From an uncultured Mucilaginibacter sp. (GTDB taxonomy: Bacteria > Bacteroidota > Bacteroidia > Sphingobacteriales > Sphingobacteriaceae), in NCBI RefSeq assembly GCF_913773635.1, contig NZ_CAJYGQ010000002.1, forward strand, positions 1 through 39,319: a stretch of 39,319 nucleotides of DNA. The letters run 5' to 3'. The notes below the pieces were generated by a model that was given only the letters and a program-made list of their open reading frames with translations, did not search any database and had not been told where the DNA came from. Every line of letters starts with the position of its first letter. Position 1 is the first letter of the stretch. The position numbers and the translations under genes are program-made. This document shows positions 25,370 to 34,591 of this stretch, in pieces.

Positions 25370-27178
25370 CTAACTGAATATACCAATCCTCTCCAGCAAC
25401 AACGAGGCGTTGAAGGTTTTACATTCGCCGGGTTTAAGTTTGTAGTCAAACAGCATTTCACCATTAATTACTTGTATGTCGAAATAAAAGTTACGTACAT
25501 AGGTTGGATAGGCTTGTTCGAGCTGGGCTAACTGCAAATCATGAGTAGCAACCAGGCCTACTCCATTGCTGCTGATGAGTTTTTCAATTACCGCTTTTGA
25601 GCCGAGGTACTTATCAACAGAATTAGTACCGCGCAACATTTCATCAATTAAAAACAGGATGTTTGGTTGTTGCTTTACTGCTTCCAGCAACATTTGCAAA
25701 CGGTCCAGCTCAGCCTTGAAGGTTGATGTGCTTTCGTTAAGCGAGTCTTTGATACGCATATAGCTAAATAACTGTACAACCGACACCTCCATAACATCAG
25801 CACAAACCGGTGCACCTGCTAATGCCAGTACGGTATTAATGCCCAGCGTACGCAAAAATGTGCTTTTACCCGCCATATTTGAGCCGGTAATTATATCAAC
25901 CTTGCGGGTATTAATCAGTTCGTAGCTGTTAGGTACTCTTACGCCTTCTTTTATAAGCGGGTGCGCAACGTTGTTTGCAACCAGGGTAAATTCATCGCCG
26001 TTGGCAATGGCAGGCATACACCACTCAGGGTAATTGATATGTAATGATGAAATGCTTATGAGCGCTTCAAAGTCGGCAACTACATCAAATGCGCTTTCAA
26101 TGTTCTCATGGTTATTACGTTTCCAATCCTCTATTGCTATAACGTACCTAATGTTCCAAAGGGCTATTACATTTAAAAAAAAGCCAACCAGCAAATTATT
26201 ACGGTTATTAAGGCTGTTGATCAGGTTTGAGAGCTGGCGTGTAACTACTGATATACTCTTGTTGTTATTACGCTTAACATTGTCTGCCAGATTCTTGTTA
26301 TACGCTGTACTCCATTCCTCCTTTTCAATACTATCAAATACATCAGAGTAGCTATTGAGCGTGCTCCCAATTTTACCGGCAATAAGGTCCGTTTGTTCGG
26401 TGTGCTTATTATAAATTCCGGTCAAAAAGAAATTAAACAAACCAATTACTATGGCAACATACTTAGCTTCCGGGTAAAAAAATGAAGCTGCTATTGCGGC
26501 CAACATTACCCAGGCAACAACTTTTACATACGTTTTTAACCTTCCTTCTCCGGGTATATTTAAAGGTTTATCTAAATACTTAAAAAGCTGTTGCAGCTCA
26601 TTACTATTATGCTTTAGGGCAAATAATAACTTTGCTTGAAGTTTGAGCTTCAAATGGTTTTTAGAACTTATTTCCTGTACCGCTTGCTGCCTGTTTAAAA
26701 TAACAGTTTTAGTAGCCGGAGCCTTAAGCCAACCGGCTAACTTTTCTTGCCCGGCTACAGTTGCTGTACGGTTAATGAGCTTGTAGAGTGATGCACGACC
26801 AAAAATATCAAGATCACTGGTGTAATAGTGCTTATCGTCATTAAACTTGCTGCCGTCAGGATATATGTTACCGTAGCTATCTATACTCTCCAACTCATTT
26901 TGGTTTACTGCCTTAAAGTTTTCAAAATATAAACGGCATTTTTCAAAGTACGCCTGCTTTGCAACTAACCAATTAAATGCAATTCCTGACACTATAGCGC
27001 CAGCAGCAAACACCGCAAAACTATCAAGCTTAACGCTCCAATAAATCAATAATAGCAACAAGGCAAATACAATTAAACGCATTACGGAAAACACATTTAC
27101 TTTATTTTTAAAGTATTGAATTTGAGCCGTTGCATGCTCAATATTTTGCCTGTAATCGTCTTGTATAGTCGAACTCAT
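25370..27178 (-). CDS. Membrane-anchored MutS-like ATPase
   Basis: 602 residues from the ATG at 27178 (MSSTIQDDYRQN). The C-terminal third is a MutS-type ATPase domain: Walker A GSNMAGKS at 432-439, FLRTLGINTVLA after it, the ESTSTFKAELDRL signature, Walker B FLIDEMLRGTNS near 510, and the ATHDLQLAQL switch. The N-terminal mismatch-recognition domain of true MutS is absent. Instead there are two hydrophobic segments near 31-73 and two more near 220-256, so the protein should sit in the inner membrane. Classical mismatch repair is therefore unlikely. Such proteins are annotated as MutS-related in Bacteroidota, and I know of no settled function. It is divergent from rlmH. Confidence 0.85.
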   Translation of the reverse strand: MSSTIQDDYRQNIEHATAQIQYFKNKVNVFSVMRLIVFALLLLLIYWSVKLDSFAVFAAGAIVSGIAFNWLVAKQAYFEKCRLYFENFKAVNQNELESIDSYGNIYPDGSKFNDDKHYYTSDLDIFGRASLYKLINRTATVAGQEKLAGWLKAPATKTVILNRQQAVQEISSKNHLKLKLQAKLLFALKHNSNELQQLFKYLDKPLNIPGEGRLKTYVKVVAWVMLAAIAASFFYPEAKYVAIVIGLFNFFLTGIYNKHTEQTDLIAGKIGSTLNSYSDVFDSIEKEEWSTAYNKNLADNVKRNNNKSISVVTRQLSNLINSLNNRNNLLVGFFLNVIALWNIRYVIAIEDWKRNNHENIESAFDVVADFEALISISSLHINYPEWCMPAIANGDEFTLVANNVAHPLIKEGVRVPNSYELINTRKVDIITGSNMAGKSTFLRTLGINTVLALAGAPVCADVMEVSVVQLFSYMRIKDSLNESTSTFKAELDRLQMLLEAVKQQPNILFLIDEMLRGTNSVDKYLGSKAVIEKLISSNGVGLVATHDLQLAQLEQAYPTYVRNFYFDIQVINGEMLFDYKLKPGECKTFNASLLLERIGIFS

Positions 27179-27248
27179 ATTGTGATATAGTTTTGGCAAA
27201 GTAAACCATTTTTTGGTAGCTGACGTTTTTAAGCTGTTTATTTGCAAA

Positions 27249-27722
27249 ATGAAAATTGTTCTGCTTACCGTTGGCAAAACTGAGGACGCCTACATTAAGG
27301 ATGGAATTGAAAAGTTTGTTAAACGCCTTAAACACTATACTAAACTTGAAATTGTTGACCTCCCTGAACTCAAAAACACCAAAGCACTTACTCAAGAGCA
27401 GCAAAAGACAAAAGAAGCCGAACTTATATTAAAAAAATTATCCACAACCGACCACGTGGTTTTGCTTGATGAAAAAGGCTTGGAATTCAGTTCGGTACAA
27501 TTTGCCGAATATATAGACAAGAAAGCTATTGGTTCAACACAATCGTTAGTATTTATAATTGGCGGGCCTTACGGCTTTGATGCCACCGTTTACCAGCGGG
27601 CAAATGCGCAGTTGGCGCTTTCACGCATGACGTTTTCGCATCAAATGGTAAGGCTGTTTTTTGTTGAGCAACTGTATCGTGCGTTCAGCATTATTAAAGG
27701 CGAGCCATATCATCATCAATAA
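27249..27722 (+). CDS. rlmH: 23S rRNA (pseudouridine1915-N3)-methyltransferase
   Basis: A 157-residue SPOUT-class methyltransferase that modifies pseudouridine 1915 in helix 69 of 23S rRNA. The start at 27249 (MKIVLLTVGKTED) is the family norm. The knot region FIIGGPYGFD, followed by LALSRMTFSHQMVRLFFVEQLYRA and the terminal KGEPYHH, is characteristic. It shares a 70-base divergent intergenic region with the MutS-like gene. Confidence 0.97.
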   Translation: MKIVLLTVGKTEDAYIKDGIEKFVKRLKHYTKLEIVDLPELKNTKALTQEQQKTKEAELILKKLSTTDHVVLLDEKGLEFSSVQFAEYIDKKAIGSTQSLVFIIGGPYGFDATVYQRANAQLALSRMTFSHQMVRLFFVEQLYRAFSIIKGEPYHHQ

Positions 27723-27840
27723 TAATTTATCCGGCTTTTTATGCCTTTAAACTGTATTTAAGGTAAGTGTATAAAAGAGATTAATGATGCCGAACAATGT
27801 TAATTACTATGTAATTTTTTGCAGGTTGAGGCAAGATTTA

Positions 27841-27871
27841 TTGTATTGAATGATACTATAAAATACTTTTG
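27841..27871 (+). promoter_or_regulatory. Candidate promoter of the lpxO-like gene
   Basis: TTG (27841-27843), 20 bases, then TACTTTTG (27864-27871) matches the Bacteroidota promoter pattern. The ATG is 21 bases beyond. Confidence 0.5.
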
Positions 27872-27892
27872 ACGCATTATCAATCTCTCCTT

Positions 27893-28828
27893 ATGGATTC
27901 AATCATTACTGAACTTTTCACATTTAAGTTTTTCATACTTTTCTCGTTTATCATTGCTACTGTAATTGTGCATTACCGTGGCCGGGTGAGGTACAAATTT
28001 TTCAGGCAATTTGCTGATCATTCAACCTTCATGGCACCTATCAATGTGCCTATGTATGCCTTATCTGAAGTTGAGAACCGCCCTTACATAAGCACAGCGC
28101 ACTTTCCTCAACTATCCGTTTTAAAAGAGAATTGGCAAACCATACGAGATGAAGCCATACTCTTAGAAAGAGAAGAACTTATTAAGGGATCTGATACTTT
28201 TAATGATGCCGGGTTTAACTCCTTCTTCAGGCGCGGATGGAAACGCTTTTATCTTAAATGGTACGGAGATTTCCACCCATCGGCAAAGAAGTATTGCCCT
28301 AAAACAGTTGAACTACTTAAAAATACACCCAATATCAAAGCTGCAATGTTTGCGGTGTTGCCTGCCGGCAGCCAGCTTATGCAACACCGCGACCCCTATG
28401 CAGGCTCGTTGAGGTATCATTTAGGATTAATCACTCCTAACTCTGAACAATGCCACATTGTTGTAGATGGACAAAGCTACGCCTGGAAAGACGGCGACGA
28501 TGTGCTGTTTGATGAAACTTACATTCATCATGCCGAGAATCAAACCAACATTGACCGTTTGATTTTATTTTGTGATGTTGAGCGCCCTGTGAAAACCATT
28601 TTTGGCCGCGCCTGGAACAACTTCTTTGGTTGGTTTGTTATGGCATCAGCATCATCTCCAAATATGGGCGATGATAAAACAGGAAACATCAACAAAGCCT
28701 TTAAGTATGTGTATTCTATAAGGCTGGTTGGCAAACGCCTGAAAGCGTATAATGAGCGTTTGTATTATGTAGTTAAGTACATCCTGTTTGCTGCTATATT
28801 GTATGCCTTATTTTTCAGGCATTTATTA
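27893..28828 (+). CDS. lpxO: Aspartyl/asparaginyl beta-hydroxylase family protein, LpxO-like
   Basis: From the ATG at 27893 (MDSIITELFTFKFF) the protein has 311 residues, close to Salmonella LpxO (about 300). A hydrophobic N-terminal segment (about 10-27) and a C-terminal one (YILFAAILYALFF) bracket a Fe(II)/2-oxoglutarate dioxygenase core. The iron ligands are H165 and D167 in QHRDPYAGSLRYHLGL and a histidine in YIHHAENQT (H212 or H213). R222 in DRLILFCDVERP is placed to bind 2-oxoglutarate. LpxO hydroxylates an acyl chain of lipid A at the inner membrane; whether this enzyme does the same is inferred from similarity. Confidence 0.82.
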
Positions 28829-28860
28829 TAACGCCAAAAACACAAAGGGGAAGTTTGCTT

Positions 28861-29781
28861 ATGGGGCACGATCATTCACATCATCACCATCATGATCACG
28901 CTCCAAAGCTCGATCATTTAAACAAGGCCTTCATCATAGGCATCCTTCTTAATTCTGCATTTGTAGTCATTGAAGCTGGTGTGGGCTTTGCCAAAGGCTC
29001 GTTATCGCTGCTTACGGATGCAGGTCACAATTTAAGTGATGTAGCCAGCTTAATACTTGCATTGCTGGCCTTTAAGCTATCAAAAATGCGCGCCAATAAT
29101 GTTTATACCTATGGGTACAAACGGTCTACCATACTGGTATCATTACTTAACGCAGTTTTGCTTGTTGCTGCAGTAGGCGTTATAGCTTATGAGGCAATAT
29201 TGAGAATTGGGCAACCGCAACCTATACCCGGCATAACAGTAGCCTGGGTAGCCTTTGCCGGTATTGCGGTGAACGGTGTAACTGCATGGCTTTTTATGAA
29301 AGACAAGGAGAAAGACCTTAACGTAAAGGGTGCCTATATGCACATGGCGGTTGATGCACTGGTATCATTAGGCGTAGTAATGTCGGGCTTAGCCATTTAT
29401 TTTACGGGCTGGTATTGGATTGACAGCGTGGTGAGCATTATTATAGTAGTGGTTATACTTGCAGGTACATGGGGATTACTGGTTGATAGCCTACGTTTGG
29501 AAATTGACGGTGTGCCCAAGCAAATTGAACTGGGTGCGATTAAAAATGAGCTGTTAAAAGCCGAGGGTGTTAAAGAAATACACCATATGCATGTGTGGGC
29601 ACTAAGCACTACCGAAAATGCATTAACCGCCCACATAGTTATTGAAGCCGGAAAAACCGCAAACTTTAATCAAATTAAAAACGACTTACGCCACCGCCTG
29701 TCTCATCTTGATATTCAACACAGCACGTTTGAGCCTGAGTTTGACGGCGACCATTGCCAGGCGAAAGATTGCAACATTTAA
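28861..29781 (+). CDS. Cation diffusion facilitator family transporter (CzcD/ZitB type)
   Basis: 306 residues starting at ATG 28861; an upstream TTG is ignored because GGGG and AAG lie just before the ATG. The N-terminus is a histidine-rich metal-binding stretch (GHDHSHHHHHDH). Six transmembrane segments follow. The HxxxD metal sites are H56/D60 in DAGHNLSD and the HMAVDALVSLG segment of the fifth helix. The cytoplasmic C-terminal domain contains EIHHMHVWALSTTENALTAH. These proteins export Zn2+, Co2+ or Cd2+ in exchange for protons. The gene starts 32 bases after the lpxO-like gene and ends 19 bases from the convergent argH. Confidence 0.93.
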   Translation: MGHDHSHHHHHDHAPKLDHLNKAFIIGILLNSAFVVIEAGVGFAKGSLSLLTDAGHNLSDVASLILALLAFKLSKMRANNVYTYGYKRSTILVSLLNAVLLVAAVGVIAYEAILRIGQPQPIPGITVAWVAFAGIAVNGVTAWLFMKDKEKDLNVKGAYMHMAVDALVSLGVVMSGLAIYFTGWYWIDSVVSIIIVVVILAGTWGLLVDSLRLEIDGVPKQIELGAIKNELLKAEGVKEIHHMHVWALSTTENALTAHIVIEAGKTANFNQIKNDLRHRLSHLDIQHSTFEPEFDGDHCQAKDCNI

Positions 29782-29800
29782 CAGCTTAAGTCTGTAAACC

Positions 29801-31135
29801 TTACATAACCAGTTGTTCAACCGCGCTTGCTGTCTTTTCAAACTTAAATTGAGCCAGCACTGCCTGCATAGCGGCTTCAATTTGCGGATTACCTAAGTTA
29901 CCAATACTACCCTCGTGTGTGTGGCTTATCGCTTTATCGGGGTTAAAGTTTCCTTGTTCAATAGCCAAGCCAACCTGTTTGTAAGCATCACGGAAAGGCA
30001 CACCATTTAAAACCTGGCGGTTAACCTCTTCAACACTAAAGAGGTATGCATATCGGGCATCATCTAAAATATTTGATTTTACCTCTATATGCTGCAACAT
30101 AAAGTTGGCCATATGTAAACAGCTCTTTAGCTCGGCAAAGGCAGGGAATAACAGCTCTTTAAGCAACTGCATCTCACGGTGATAGCCTGATGGCAGGTTG
30201 GTTGTCATCATAGCCACATCATTAGGTAAGGCTTGCAAGCGGTTACATTTTCCACGCATAATTTCCCAAACGTCGGGGTTTTTCTTGTGCGGCATAATGC
30301 TGCTTCCCGTTGTTAAATTTTCGGGATAGCTTACAAATGCAAAATTCTGGCTCAGGTACAAAGTTTGATCCATTGCCATACGCGCCAAGGTTGCCGCCAC
30401 TGCCGATAGTGCTTGTGCTATTATACGCTCGGTTTTACCCCTACCCATTTGTGCATAAACTACATTATAATTCAAGGCATCAAAACCCAATAATTGCGTT
30501 GTTAGAGTGCGGTTAAGCGGAAACGAAGAGCCGTAACCGGCTGCTGAACCTAAAGGATTCTTGTTAGTGATTTTGTAAGCAGCTAAAACAAGCTCTAAAT
30601 CATCTGCCAGGCTCTCGGCATAAGCACCAAACCATAATCCAAATGACGACGGCATAGCTACCTGCAAGTGCGTATAGCCCGGTAATAGTACATCCTTGTG
30701 TTTATTGCTCAAGGTAATAAGCAAATTAAAAAGCTGTTCAACTTCCTCTACTACCTGCTGCAACTCGCTCCTGAAAAACAATTTCAAATCAACCAAAACC
30801 TGGTCGTTACGTGAGCGGCCACTATGAATCTTTTTGCCGGCCTCGCCAATACGGCGGGTAAGCAACAATTCTACCTGTGAATGTACATCTTCTACGCCCT
30901 GTTCAATCTCAAAGTCGTTGTCCTGTATCTCACGGTAAATGCTTTTAAGCTCGGCTTGTACCAACGCTAAATCATCTTCACCCATCAGGCCAATGGTTTG
31001 CAGCATTTTTGTATGGGCTAACGAGCCCAACACATCAAATGCAGCCATTTGGCGGTCAAACTCACGGTCGCGTCCAACTGTAAAGTTTTCAACCAGCTCA
31101 TTAACATTGGTAGTTTTTTGCCACAGCTTACTCAT
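29801..31135 (-). CDS. argH: Argininosuccinate lyase
   Basis: Last enzyme of arginine synthesis; it splits argininosuccinate into arginine and fumarate. The start at 31135 (MSKLWQKTTNVNEL) fits the family; upstream in-frame codons are non-ATG. The fumarase-superfamily signature GSSIMPHKKNPD begins near residue 277. HSGRSRNDQV, PGYTHLQVAMP and the GSAAGYGSSFPLNR region are all present. Length is 444 residues. No other arginine gene is in the window. It lies 44 bases downstream of kgtP on the same strand, so the two may share a transcript. Confidence 0.96.
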   Translation of the reverse strand: MSKLWQKTTNVNELVENFTVGRDREFDRQMAAFDVLGSLAHTKMLQTIGLMGEDDLALVQAELKSIYREIQDNDFEIEQGVEDVHSQVELLLTRRIGEAGKKIHSGRSRNDQVLVDLKLFFRSELQQVVEEVEQLFNLLITLSNKHKDVLLPGYTHLQVAMPSSFGLWFGAYAESLADDLELVLAAYKITNKNPLGSAAGYGSSFPLNRTLTTQLLGFDALNYNVVYAQMGRGKTERIIAQALSAVAATLARMAMDQTLYLSQNFAFVSYPENLTTGSSIMPHKKNPDVWEIMRGKCNRLQALPNDVAMMTTNLPSGYHREMQLLKELLFPAFAELKSCLHMANFMLQHIEVKSNILDDARYAYLFSVEEVNRQVLNGVPFRDAYKQVGLAIEQGNFNPDKAISHTHEGSIGNLGNPQIEAAMQAVLAQFKFEKTASAVEQLVM

Positions 31136-31179
31136 GCTGCAAAGATGTATATTTTTATGTAGAGGTAAAAGCAAGAATG

Positions 31180-32490
31180 CTAAGCATGATGCTCCTCAAT
31201 TTTTGAGTGTTTATGCGTATCTTTCATAAACAGGTATATCAGCAGTGAAATGCCAATACAAGCCGTAACGTACCAGTAAAACCATGTTGCATGCCCGGCT
31301 TGCTTAAACCACAAGGCAATGTACTCGGCAGTACCGCCAAAAATAGAAACTGCTATTGCATAAGGAAAACCTACGCCCAAAGCCCTTACCTCCGCCGGAA
31401 ACAACTCAGCCTTTACCACGGCATTTATGGATGTGTATCCGCTCACAATAATTAATGCAACCATGATGAGGACAAAGGCTGTAACAGTATTATTTGTAGT
31501 ACTTAAACTGTTCAAAACCGGCAGTGTGCATAATGTGCCTAATACGCCAAAAGCTATGAGCAAGGGTTTACGGCCAATTTTGTCTGACAGTGCTCCGAAA
31601 GCAGGCTGCAGTAACATAAAGGCAAGCAAGGTGCAGGTTGAAATACCTGTTGCCTGTGTTTTTGAAAACCCGGCGGTGTTAACCAAAAACTTTTGCATGT
31701 AGGTTGTAAACGTATAAAAGGCAACCGTACCACCCAATGTAAGCCCAACAACCGTAGCAACCGCCCTCGGGTGTTGCATTAACGCGCTGATGGTACCGCG
31801 TTGCTTAGCTGTATCATTATCACTAAACGAGGTTGACTCATGCAAACTTTTGCGCAGGTACATTACTGTAATAGCCAAAACTGCACCTATGCCAAACGGT
31901 ATACGCCAGCCCCAGCTATGCAGCTGTTCATCGGTTAAAAAATATTGCTGTAAGAGTACCAGTACCGCCAAGGCAAGTAACTGCCCCATTATTAGCGTTA
32001 CATACTGAAAACTTGAGTAAAAGCCACGATTATGCTTGGCAGCCATTTCGCTCAAATATGTTGCACTGGTACCATACTCGCCGCCCACACTAAGGCCTTG
32101 TATTATGCGGGCCATCACCAGCAGTATTGGAGCAGCAATACCAATTTGCTTGTAGCCCGGCACAAACGTAATTATCAACGAGCCAAGGCTCATCAACAAA
32201 ATGGACGCGGTTAAAGCTTTCTTCCTGCCGTGCCTGTCGGCATAGGTGCCCATTAGCCAGCCACCAACCGGGCGCATTAAAAAACCTATGGCAAATATGC
32301 CGGCAGTATTAAGCAACTGCGCCGTATCATCACTTTCAGGAAAAAACGAAGATGAAAAGTATAATGAAAATGCGGAATACACATACCAGTCGTACCACTC
32401 AACCAAATTGCCAAGTGAGCCACCTACAATTGACTTTAAACGCTGAATTACCGAAAGTGGTTGCCTGTGCTGGTTGTTATTATCCATCAT
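31180..32490 (-). CDS. kgtP: Alpha-ketoglutarate permease-like MFS transporter (MHS subfamily)
   Basis: A 436-residue, 12-transmembrane proton symporter of the metabolite:H+ family. Many stretches match E. coli KgtP as I recall it: GNLVEWYDWYVYSAFSLYF, LMRPVGGWLMG, DRHGRKKALT, GLSVGGEYGTSATYLSEMA, SFQYVTLIMGQLLAL, FYTFTTYMQKFLVNTAG and FPAEVRALGVGFPYAI. That makes 2-oxoglutarate the likely substrate; shikimate or proline/betaine transporters share the fold. The two adjacent ATGs at 32490 and 32487 are both possible. It lies 50 bases downstream of the sensor gene and 44 bases upstream of argH. Confidence 0.9.
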   Translation of the reverse strand: MMDNNNQHRQPLSVIQRLKSIVGGSLGNLVEWYDWYVYSAFSLYFSSSFFPESDDTAQLLNTAGIFAIGFLMRPVGGWLMGTYADRHGRKKALTASILLMSLGSLIITFVPGYKQIGIAAPILLVMARIIQGLSVGGEYGTSATYLSEMAAKHNRGFYSSFQYVTLIMGQLLALAVLVLLQQYFLTDEQLHSWGWRIPFGIGAVLAITVMYLRKSLHESTSFSDNDTAKQRGTISALMQHPRAVATVVGLTLGGTVAFYTFTTYMQKFLVNTAGFSKTQATGISTCTLLAFMLLQPAFGALSDKIGRKPLLIAFGVLGTLCTLPVLNSLSTTNNTVTAFVLIMVALIIVSGYTSINAVVKAELFPAEVRALGVGFPYAIAVSIFGGTAEYIALWFKQAGHATWFYWYVTACIGISLLIYLFMKDTHKHSKIEEHHA

Positions 32491-32540
32491 TTTTGATTGT
32501 GCCGTTAAACATACCAAACAGGCGTAAACTTATGGCAATA

Positions 32541-33671
32541 TTAAATACTTAAATTTTCGGGTAATGGGTCAAAATCTGTACGTGTTTCGGTAGCTTTTAC
32601 AATATTACGCACGGTAAGGTCAAGCTCATTAACCGCTTGTTCCATCATGTTCAAAATAGCCGAATTGGCCTCTGTTTCCTCAAGCTTTAATAAGCTCATT
32701 AACCCCAAAATAGATGCAACTGGCTTTCGCAATTGATGTGATTGCATAAAGGCAACTTTACGCAAAGCTTCATTTTGCTCCAATATTTTTTGCTCGCTTT
32801 GCTTGCGTTGGGTTATATCGGTACTATTGAATGATACACCAATTATTTTTCCACCACTATCATAAGTTGGATTATAGCTTACTTTAAACCACATAGGATC
32901 AATGCCTTCAAACTTAACCTGGCGCTCATGATTAATACTTTCGCCACTTAAGGCTGTTTGCACGTTTTTTTCAAAATCATCAATGTAAGCAGGGTAAATA
33001 AATTTAGTGGCTTTTACACCTGCAAGCACCGGTTTACCAAACAGCATGTAAGCTATATCATAAAATGTTTTATTGAAAGTGATAATCTCCATGTTGCGGC
33101 CAATTAGCAAATGGCTCGATTTTGAACTTTCAAAAAACGAACGCAGCTTATTTTCAGAGTTTTTAGCTTCTGTATATTGTTCGCGCAACACGTCAATGCT
33201 AAGTTCAAACTCAACCATGGTTACCGCTTGCCTTGATAGTAAATGCAACATGCGTTTACGCCGCTCCGACAGTTTTTTTGCTTCAGAACCTAAAACAAAC
33301 AAGCTGCCTATATGCTGCCCGTCATAAGTAACCAATGGCGCGCCGGCGAAAAATCGGATATAAGGAGTATTTTTTACCAACTGATGATGAGCTAACTGCG
33401 GATGCTGCTCAAAATCTTCAACTACGGTAATCCTATCTTGTTTAAGCGGTATATTAAACCTAACGTCTTCAATATTCAATTGCTCCGCAACGTTACCGAA
33501 CTTAAAATGCTGTGTTATTTCGCCCTCTACACTTATTACTAAAAATGCAGCTGCAACCTGGCAAGTTTCGGCAGCCAGGGTAACAATGTTTTTTAATTCA
33601 TTTTCGCGGCAGATTTTAAGATCAAGAAATCTTTCCATCGACCGGATTTTATCCAATCCGTTTAAAGGCAT
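32541..33671 (-). CDS. GAF-PAS-HisKA sensor protein lacking a kinase ATPase domain
   Basis: 376 residues, soluble. A GAF domain occupies about 15-160 (FFAGAPLVTYDGQHIGSLFVLG). A coiled linker leads to a PAS domain at about 175-290 (HLLIGRNMEIITFNKTF, ending VSFNSTDITQRKQSEQK). A dimerisation helix at 298-365 carries an H-box, SHQLRKPVASILGL, with H312. The protein then stops within about 60 residues, and no HATPase_c domain follows in any frame before kgtP. It could be a signalling scaffold, a phosphoacceptor for another kinase, or a product of domain loss. It lies upstream of kgtP on the same strand, so a regulatory link is possible but unproved. Confidence 0.8.
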   Translation of the reverse strand: MPLNGLDKIRSMERFLDLKICRENELKNIVTLAAETCQVAAAFLVISVEGEITQHFKFGNVAEQLNIEDVRFNIPLKQDRITVVEDFEQHPQLAHHQLVKNTPYIRFFAGAPLVTYDGQHIGSLFVLGSEAKKLSERRKRMLHLLSRQAVTMVEFELSIDVLREQYTEAKNSENKLRSFFESSKSSHLLIGRNMEIITFNKTFYDIAYMLFGKPVLAGVKATKFIYPAYIDDFEKNVQTALSGESINHERQVKFEGIDPMWFKVSYNPTYDSGGKIIGVSFNSTDITQRKQSEQKILEQNEALRKVAFMQSHQLRKPVASILGLMSLLKLEETEANSAILNMMEQAVNELDLTVRNIVKATETRTDFDPLPENLSI

Positions 33672-33829
33672 AATCAGCTTAGTGGACTCTTAATTGGTTA
33701 ATAGGTGTTTAAACAATATACGGCTTAAGCTTTGCATAAGTTATAGAACAAACAATTTTATTATTTAGTATTTAACAATGGAGGTTGTAAAACAATTATT
33801 CACACCATTTAAGTTGATGAAGATGCTCA

Positions 33830-34519
33830 TTAAAAGTTTGTTGTAAGTACAAATTGGATGATATGACGCCTGTAAGGCCCGTCGCTTTCGTGCTGAAACC
33901 AAAACATGTAGCCGAGTTCAGTATCAACATTTTTACTTAACCTGTATCCAAGTGACCCAAATGTCCTGTTTTGGTCAAACACTCGCCCGTTCACAGCTTT
34001 CCTGTTTTGCAGGTTTAAAAACAACTCATTTTGTAAGCCTGCAAATAACCCCTTGGTAAATCCTGTATCAGTAAGAAGTGGAATTTGCACTGTGTAAAAT
34101 ATTCGTCCCCGTTGCGAAAAGTTGTATGCATCTTCCTTAATCCAGCGCTGCTCAAAGCGTAAACGAAGTGCCATTTCAGTTTGTTTCGCCTTAAAGTCAT
34201 GCTGGTACTGTTCGTAAACGCGATGCTCTGCAATGCGTACTTCACCGGTTTCATCAAACTCACGATCACCTTTGAAGGCATAACCTAAAGCAACTGCATG
34301 TTTTTTATTAAAATGGAAGTTTAAAGCACTTCTTAATAGCACTGTATTAAGGTATTTGATATCATTTGCCGACCTGACTTGTACATCAGCCAACACATCA
34401 AATTTATCAGTAAGCTTTTGCGAATGATTAATGAAAAGCCATGCCTGCGTTTCAGAAGTTTGCGCAATGCAATTTCCAAAAACGAGAAAACCGATGACAA
34501 CAAGTGTTAAAAATTTCAA
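33830..34519 (-). CDS. DUF2490 family outer membrane protein
   Basis: 229 residues beginning with a signal peptide (MKFLTLVVIGFLVFGNCIAQ) and rich in alternating beta strands (ALRLRFEQRW, GLFAGLQNELFLN, VDTELGYMFWFQ), with a terminal strand ending in phenylalanine. This is the pattern of DUF2490 beta-barrels. The start codon is TTG at 34519: an in-frame stop lies four codons upstream and no ATG is close enough to include the signal peptide. Function unknown. It is divergent from the dehydrogenase at 34592. Confidence 0.75.
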   Translation of the reverse strand: MKFLTLVVIGFLVFGNCIAQTSETQAWLFINHSQKLTDKFDVLADVQVRSANDIKYLNTVLLRSALNFHFNKKHAVALGYAFKGDREFDETGEVRIAEHRVYEQYQHDFKAKQTEMALRLRFEQRWIKEDAYNFSQRGRIFYTVQIPLLTDTGFTKGLFAGLQNELFLNLQNRKAVNGRVFDQNRTFGSLGYRLSKNVDTELGYMFWFQHESDGPYRRHIIQFVLTTNF

Positions 34520-34591
34520 ACCGGAGTTTTAAAGCCTGATGTTTAAACTTATAACACGTCTCTTTGTTGGGTATTAAAATATTTTACTGTT

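Noticed and set aside
27723..27840. Possible small RNA or terminator after rlmH
   Set aside because: Only a weak A/T stem (CCTTTAAA with TTTAAGG) with no T run; not enough to call.
30939..31229. Plus-strand frame of 96 codons over the argH start
   Set aside because: Antisense shadow of argH with low-complexity Ser-rich composition.
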